Below the pieces are notes generated by a model, which saw nothing but the letters and a program-made list of their open reading frames with translations, did no database searches and was not told the origin of the DNA. DNA of 5,080 nt from a bacterium (GTDB lineage Bacteria; Krumholzibacteriota; Krumholzibacteriia; JACNKJ01): positions 1-5,080 of the forward strand of contig JACNKJ010000257.1 in NCBI GenBank assembly GCA_014382085.1, read 5' to 3'. Of this stretch, positions 4,129-5,080 are shown one piece after another (position 1 is the first letter of the stretch; each line of letters starts with the position of its first letter). Both the position numbers and the translations under genes were made by a program.

Positions 4129-5080
4129 GACGCTCTCCTTTCCACAAGGCGAGCACGTTGAACGGTGTCCGTTCCATAGCGCCTGCCCAGTTCATCCACA
4201 GCCCGGTCGATCTTCTCGCCGGTCTTAGGCTCCATTCCGTCAAAAAGCGTGCGAGGCACCTGACTGCGGGGCAGCAGGCTGCTGAGCGATATGCCCAAAA
4301 GCCGAACTTTTTCACCCCTGCGATCCGCCTTCTTCATGAGGGCGCGGGCCGTCTCGTAGATGAGAGGGCCCTGATCCAGGTACTCGCTTCCCGTGACCGA
4401 TCGGGTCAGGGTGCGGAACGATGCCGTGCGGAACTTCAAGGTAAGGGTACGTCCGGCCATCCCGTGCTTACGGAGTCGGCGGGCCACCTTTTCAGCGAGG
4501 GCGAGCAGAGTGCGCTCGAAGACATCGACACTGTCCTGATCCTCGTCGTAAGTGTGTTCATGCCCGACGGATTTCTCCTCGTGATGCGGCTCCACGCCCC
4601 GTGGGTCGATACCCTGGGACAGATTCCAAAGCCGCAGCCCCCACTTCCCAAAGCGCTCGATGAGACGTTCCTGGCCGATCTGGGCCAGGTCCCCGATGGT
4701 CGCCACTCCGAACTTCTCGAGTTGCTCGAAGGTCTTGGGACCCACACCCCAGAGCCGCTGAACTTGCAACGGATGGAGGAAGTCTTTCTCCGTGCCCGGC
4801 GGCACGATGACGACCCCGTCGGGCTTGTCGAGATCCGAGGCGATCTTCGCCACGAACTTGACGGAAGCAAGCCCCACGGAAGAGACCAAACCCCGTTCCT
4901 TCTGGATGCGGCGCTTGATGTCGAGCACGGTCTCTTCCGGGGGCCCGAAGAGCAATTCGGTACCCGTCAAATCGAAGAACGCCTCGTCCAAGCTCAGGGG
5001 CTGCACCCGGGGCGAATACTCGTGGAGGATGGCCATAATGTGACGGCTCTCCTCCGCGTAGACCCTGGGACGCAGATCCA
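4125..5080 (-). CDS. dinB: DNA polymerase IV (Y-family translesion polymerase), 5' end outside the window
   Basis: 317 C-terminal residues are visible; the frame runs off the right edge as DLRPRVYAEESRHIMAIL. The active-site motif SLDEAFFDLTG is present, with Asp31 and Glu32 of the visible part equal to the catalytic Asp103/Glu104 of E. coli DinB. About 72 N-terminal residues are therefore missing. The palm continues with LASVKFVAKIASDLDKPDG. The thumb helix-hairpin-helix is LWGVGPKTFEQLEKFGVATIGDL, and the little finger begins near KSVGHEHTY. The enzyme copies past damaged bases with low fidelity. Where relatives have a QLSLF-like clamp-binding motif, this protein has PRTLF (visible residues 275-279), a degenerate form. 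The stop (4125-4127) overlaps the GTG of the next ORF. Linkage to lexA fits SOS control. The ATG at 5036 is internal, not the start. Confidence 0.95.
   Translation of the reverse strand, partial: DLRPRVYAEESRHIMAILHEYSPRVQPLSLDEAFFDLTGTELLFGPPEETVLDIKRRIQKERGLVSSVGLASVKFVAKIASDLDKPDGVVIVPPGTEKDFLHPLQVQRLWGVGPKTFEQLEKFGVATIGDLAQIGQERLIERFGKWGLRLWNLSQGIDPRGVEPHHEEKSVGHEHTYDEDQDSVDVFERTLLALAEKVARRLRKHGMAGRTLTLKFRTASFRTLTRSVTGSEYLDQGPLIYETARALMKKADRRGEKVRLLGISLSSLLPRSQVPRTLFDGMEPKTGEKIDRAVDELGRRYGTDTVQRARLVERRAS

Noticed and set aside
3947..4315. Other minus-strand frame overlapping the end of dinB, and plus-strand frames at 3853-4065 and 3974-4228
   Set aside because: They overlap clearly real dinB sequence or the better supported GTG ORF, are rich in Arg/Pro/Ser as shadow frames are, and have no starts with good binding sites.

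Overview
The window is a bacterial chromosomal segment of moderately high GC by eye. It holds one tRNA gene, a long structured non-coding stretch, two plus-strand genes, and a minus-strand DNA-damage cluster. The large plus-strand gene encodes a lipoprotein with two DUF1566 repeats and a C-terminal YPNPFNP...GLYLARL module. That module is the FlgD-like / Por-type (type IX) sorting domain, common in the FCB group and in related candidate phyla of the Eisenbacteria, Krumholzibacteria or Latescibacteria kind. The lineage is therefore an inference from one domain plus base composition, not a firm call.

Layout. 43-116 is tRNA-Glu(UUC), followed by a textbook intrinsic terminator (121-154). 155-569 holds no convincing gene but is dense in secondary structure. 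Two strong hairpins lie at 181-226 and 229-245. A ~230-bp block (262-491) follows, whose ends pair with each other and which is flanked by a 12-bp direct repeat (249-260 and 492-503). The core of that repeat, ATCCCGTAG, also occurs in the 3' part of the adjacent tRNA. Inside the block is a perfect 28-bp palindrome (389-416). This is the least ordinary part of the window; it looks like a small inserted element or a structured RNA next to a tRNA. 570-2141 is the DUF1566 lipoprotein and 2235-2888 a hemolysin III / TrhA-type membrane protein. A terminator-like hairpin (2897-2933) separates the latter from the convergent minus-strand genes.

The minus strand (5080 down to 2948) reads dinB (DNA polymerase IV, 5' end outside the window), then an unrecognised ORF that overlaps the dinB stop by GTGA and has its own good ribosome binding site, then lexA. 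This is a compact SOS unit: LexA would repress, and DNA damage would trigger LexA self-cleavage and release translesion polymerase. A 29-bp region with 8-bp inverted arms lies 47-75 bp upstream of the lexA start, next to a TTGACC -35-like hexamer. It is a candidate autoregulatory operator whose sequence differs from the best-known LexA boxes. The unrecognised ORF begins with QTILPF, which fits the sliding-clamp-binding pattern QxxLxF, while Pol IV shows only a degenerate RTLF at the usual place. The downstream half of that ORF runs through nested inverted repeats and the lexA control region, so its true extent is uncertain.
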